Positions 44,998 through 45,761 of a stretch of DNA of 45,761 bases are shown piece by piece. Position numbers and translations under genes: made by a program. How positions within the stretch are numbered: position 1 is the stretch's first letter; each line of letters opens with the position of its first letter. This DNA is from Methylococcaceae bacterium. GTDB taxonomy: Bacteria; Pseudomonadota; Gammaproteobacteria; Methylococcales; Methylomonadaceae. The notes below the pieces were generated by a model. It did not search any database. It worked only from the letters and a program-made list of their open reading frames with translations, and had not been told where the DNA came from. The stretch spans positions 1 to 45,761 of the forward strand of contig SPJM01000195.1 of assembly GCA_006844585.1 (NCBI GenBank). Reading direction: 5' to 3'.

Positions 44998-45761
44998 ATG
45001 TCAGTTGAAAATGCTCTAAAAATGATCCAGGAAAACGATGTCAAATTTGTTGATTTTCGTTTTTGCGACACCCGCGGCAAAGAACAACATGTTACCTACC
45101 CCGCCCATACGATTGATGAAGATACTTTTGAAGAAGGTAAAATGTTCGACGGTTCTTCAGTTGCCGGTTGGAAAGGCATCAACGAATCAGATATGATTTT
45201 GATGCCGGATCCATCAACTGCCGTTATCGATCCATTTTTTGATGACAACACCGTAATCTTGCGTTGCGACATCATTGAACCTAAAGACATGCAAGGCTAC
45301 GAACGCGATCCACGCTCTATTGCGAAACGCGCTGAAGCTTATATGCAATCAACAGGCATTGCCGACACGGCTTTATTCGGACCGGAAAACGAATTCTTTG
45401 TATTCGATGATGTTCGCTGGAATTCCGACATGGGCAGCTGCGGATATAAAGTGGATTCCGAAGAAGCCGACTGGAACTCTGAAAAAGTTTATGAAGACGG
45501 CAACGTCGGTCACCGTCCGGGCGTAAAAGGCGGCTACTTTCCAGTGCCCCCGGTAGACTCATTGCAAGACATGCGTTCCGCAATGTGCTTGGTATTAACT
45601 GAAATGGGTCAAACCACTGAGGTTCATCACCACGAAGTCGCGACCGCCGGTCAATGTGAAATCGGTTCTCTGTTCAACACCTTAGTTAACAAAGCCGACG
45701 AAGTATTGACTTTAAAATATGTTGTCGCCAATATCGCTCACGCATACGGCAAAACGGCGAC
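44998..45761 (+). CDS. glnA: Glutamine synthetase type I, N-terminal part (cut by window end)
   Basis: Open frame from ATG 44998, with GGAG at 44985-44988, to the window end (254 codons of about 470). It begins [20 protein letters not shown], and shows [17 protein letters not shown], the metal Glu pair in [11 protein letters not shown], and the second in [20 protein letters not shown]-dependent ligation of ammonia to glutamate; type I enzymes of proteobacteria are adenylylated at a Tyr that would lie beyond the window. The 178-bp spacer after the porin terminator holds an 8-bp inverted repeat (GGAATAAA/TTTATTCC, 44899-44928); no sigma-54 motif is seen in it. Confidence 0.97.
   Translation, partial: MSVENALKMIQENDVKFVDFRFCDTRGKEQHVTYPAHTIDEDTFEEGKMFDGSSVAGWKGINESDMILMPDPSTAVIDPFFDDNTVILRCDIIEPKDMQGYERDPRSIAKRAEAYMQSTGIADTALFGPENEFFVFDDVRWNSDMGSCGYKVDSEEADWNSEKVYEDGNVGHRPGVKGGYFPVPPVDSLQDMRSAMCLVLTEMGQTTEVHHHEVATAGQCEIGSLFNTLVNKADEVLTLKYVVANIAHAYGKTA

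Overview
The window looks like chromosomal DNA of a free-living gammaproteobacterium. Gene content (RppH, PII/AmtB/GlnA, Rnf, Na+-pumping oxaloacetate decarboxylase, many multidomain signalling proteins), moderate GC and many short GC-rich palindromic repeats fit a Methylococcales-type methanotroph or relative. That placement is inference: there is no methane-oxidation gene or rRNA here to prove it.

Layout. (1) 1-860: the end of an Rpn/DUF4351 transposase-nuclease gene and a repeat-rich, gene-free stretch. (2) 863-7600, minus strand: a three-gene operon of two transglutaminase-like proteins and a circularly permuted ATP-grasp/alpha-E fusion, a predicted peptide-modification system. (3) 7960-9292: rppH and, divergently, a HAD-IB phosphatase that may be coupled to a 12-codon leader ORF. 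(4) 9598-16238: a signalling operon with a response regulator-PP2C phosphatase, a response regulator-HD-GYP phosphodiesterase and a very large hybrid kinase with two periplasmic binding domains. (5) 16486-21069: tRNA-Pro(GGG), a SUMF1-like lipoprotein-type/secreted protein, a 163-bp palindrome, a Wzz/GumC-like membrane protein with an unexpected tyrosine-recombinase-like C-terminus, and a class I aminotransferase. (6) 21211-23927, minus: a PAS histidine kinase and a response regulator-HATPase fusion, which mirrors the PP2C protein of region 4 and suggests a partner-switching circuit. (7) 24293-27709, minus: oadGAB.

(8) 28099-38397, plus: rnfB, a 1624-residue PFOR-like protein, then rnfC, D, G, E, A. 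This is the most unusual part. The giant protein has the whole pyruvate:ferredoxin oxidoreductase architecture plus a fused C-terminal ferredoxin, but by eye it lacks the residues that bind and activate thiamine diphosphate. RnfB and RnfC are of the anaerobe type rather than the E. coli Rsx type. A 59-residue Cys-rich membrane protein, absent from ordinary ORF length cut-offs, follows rnfA and resembles the NqrM maturation factor in layout. Oad and Rnf are divergent and both are expected to handle ion (Na+ or H+) gradients, so the block may be an electron/ion-coupling module around ferredoxin.

(9) 39017-40671: a DUF5610 protein and a bacteriohemerythrin with all seven diiron ligands. (10) 40741-45761: nitrogen block. 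A PII gene, a terminator, amtB and another PII gene on the minus strand face a TorF-type porin whose domain is duplicated; the 470-bp divergent region holds two sigma-54 promoters of matching sequence and an NtrC-like site. The window ends inside glnA.
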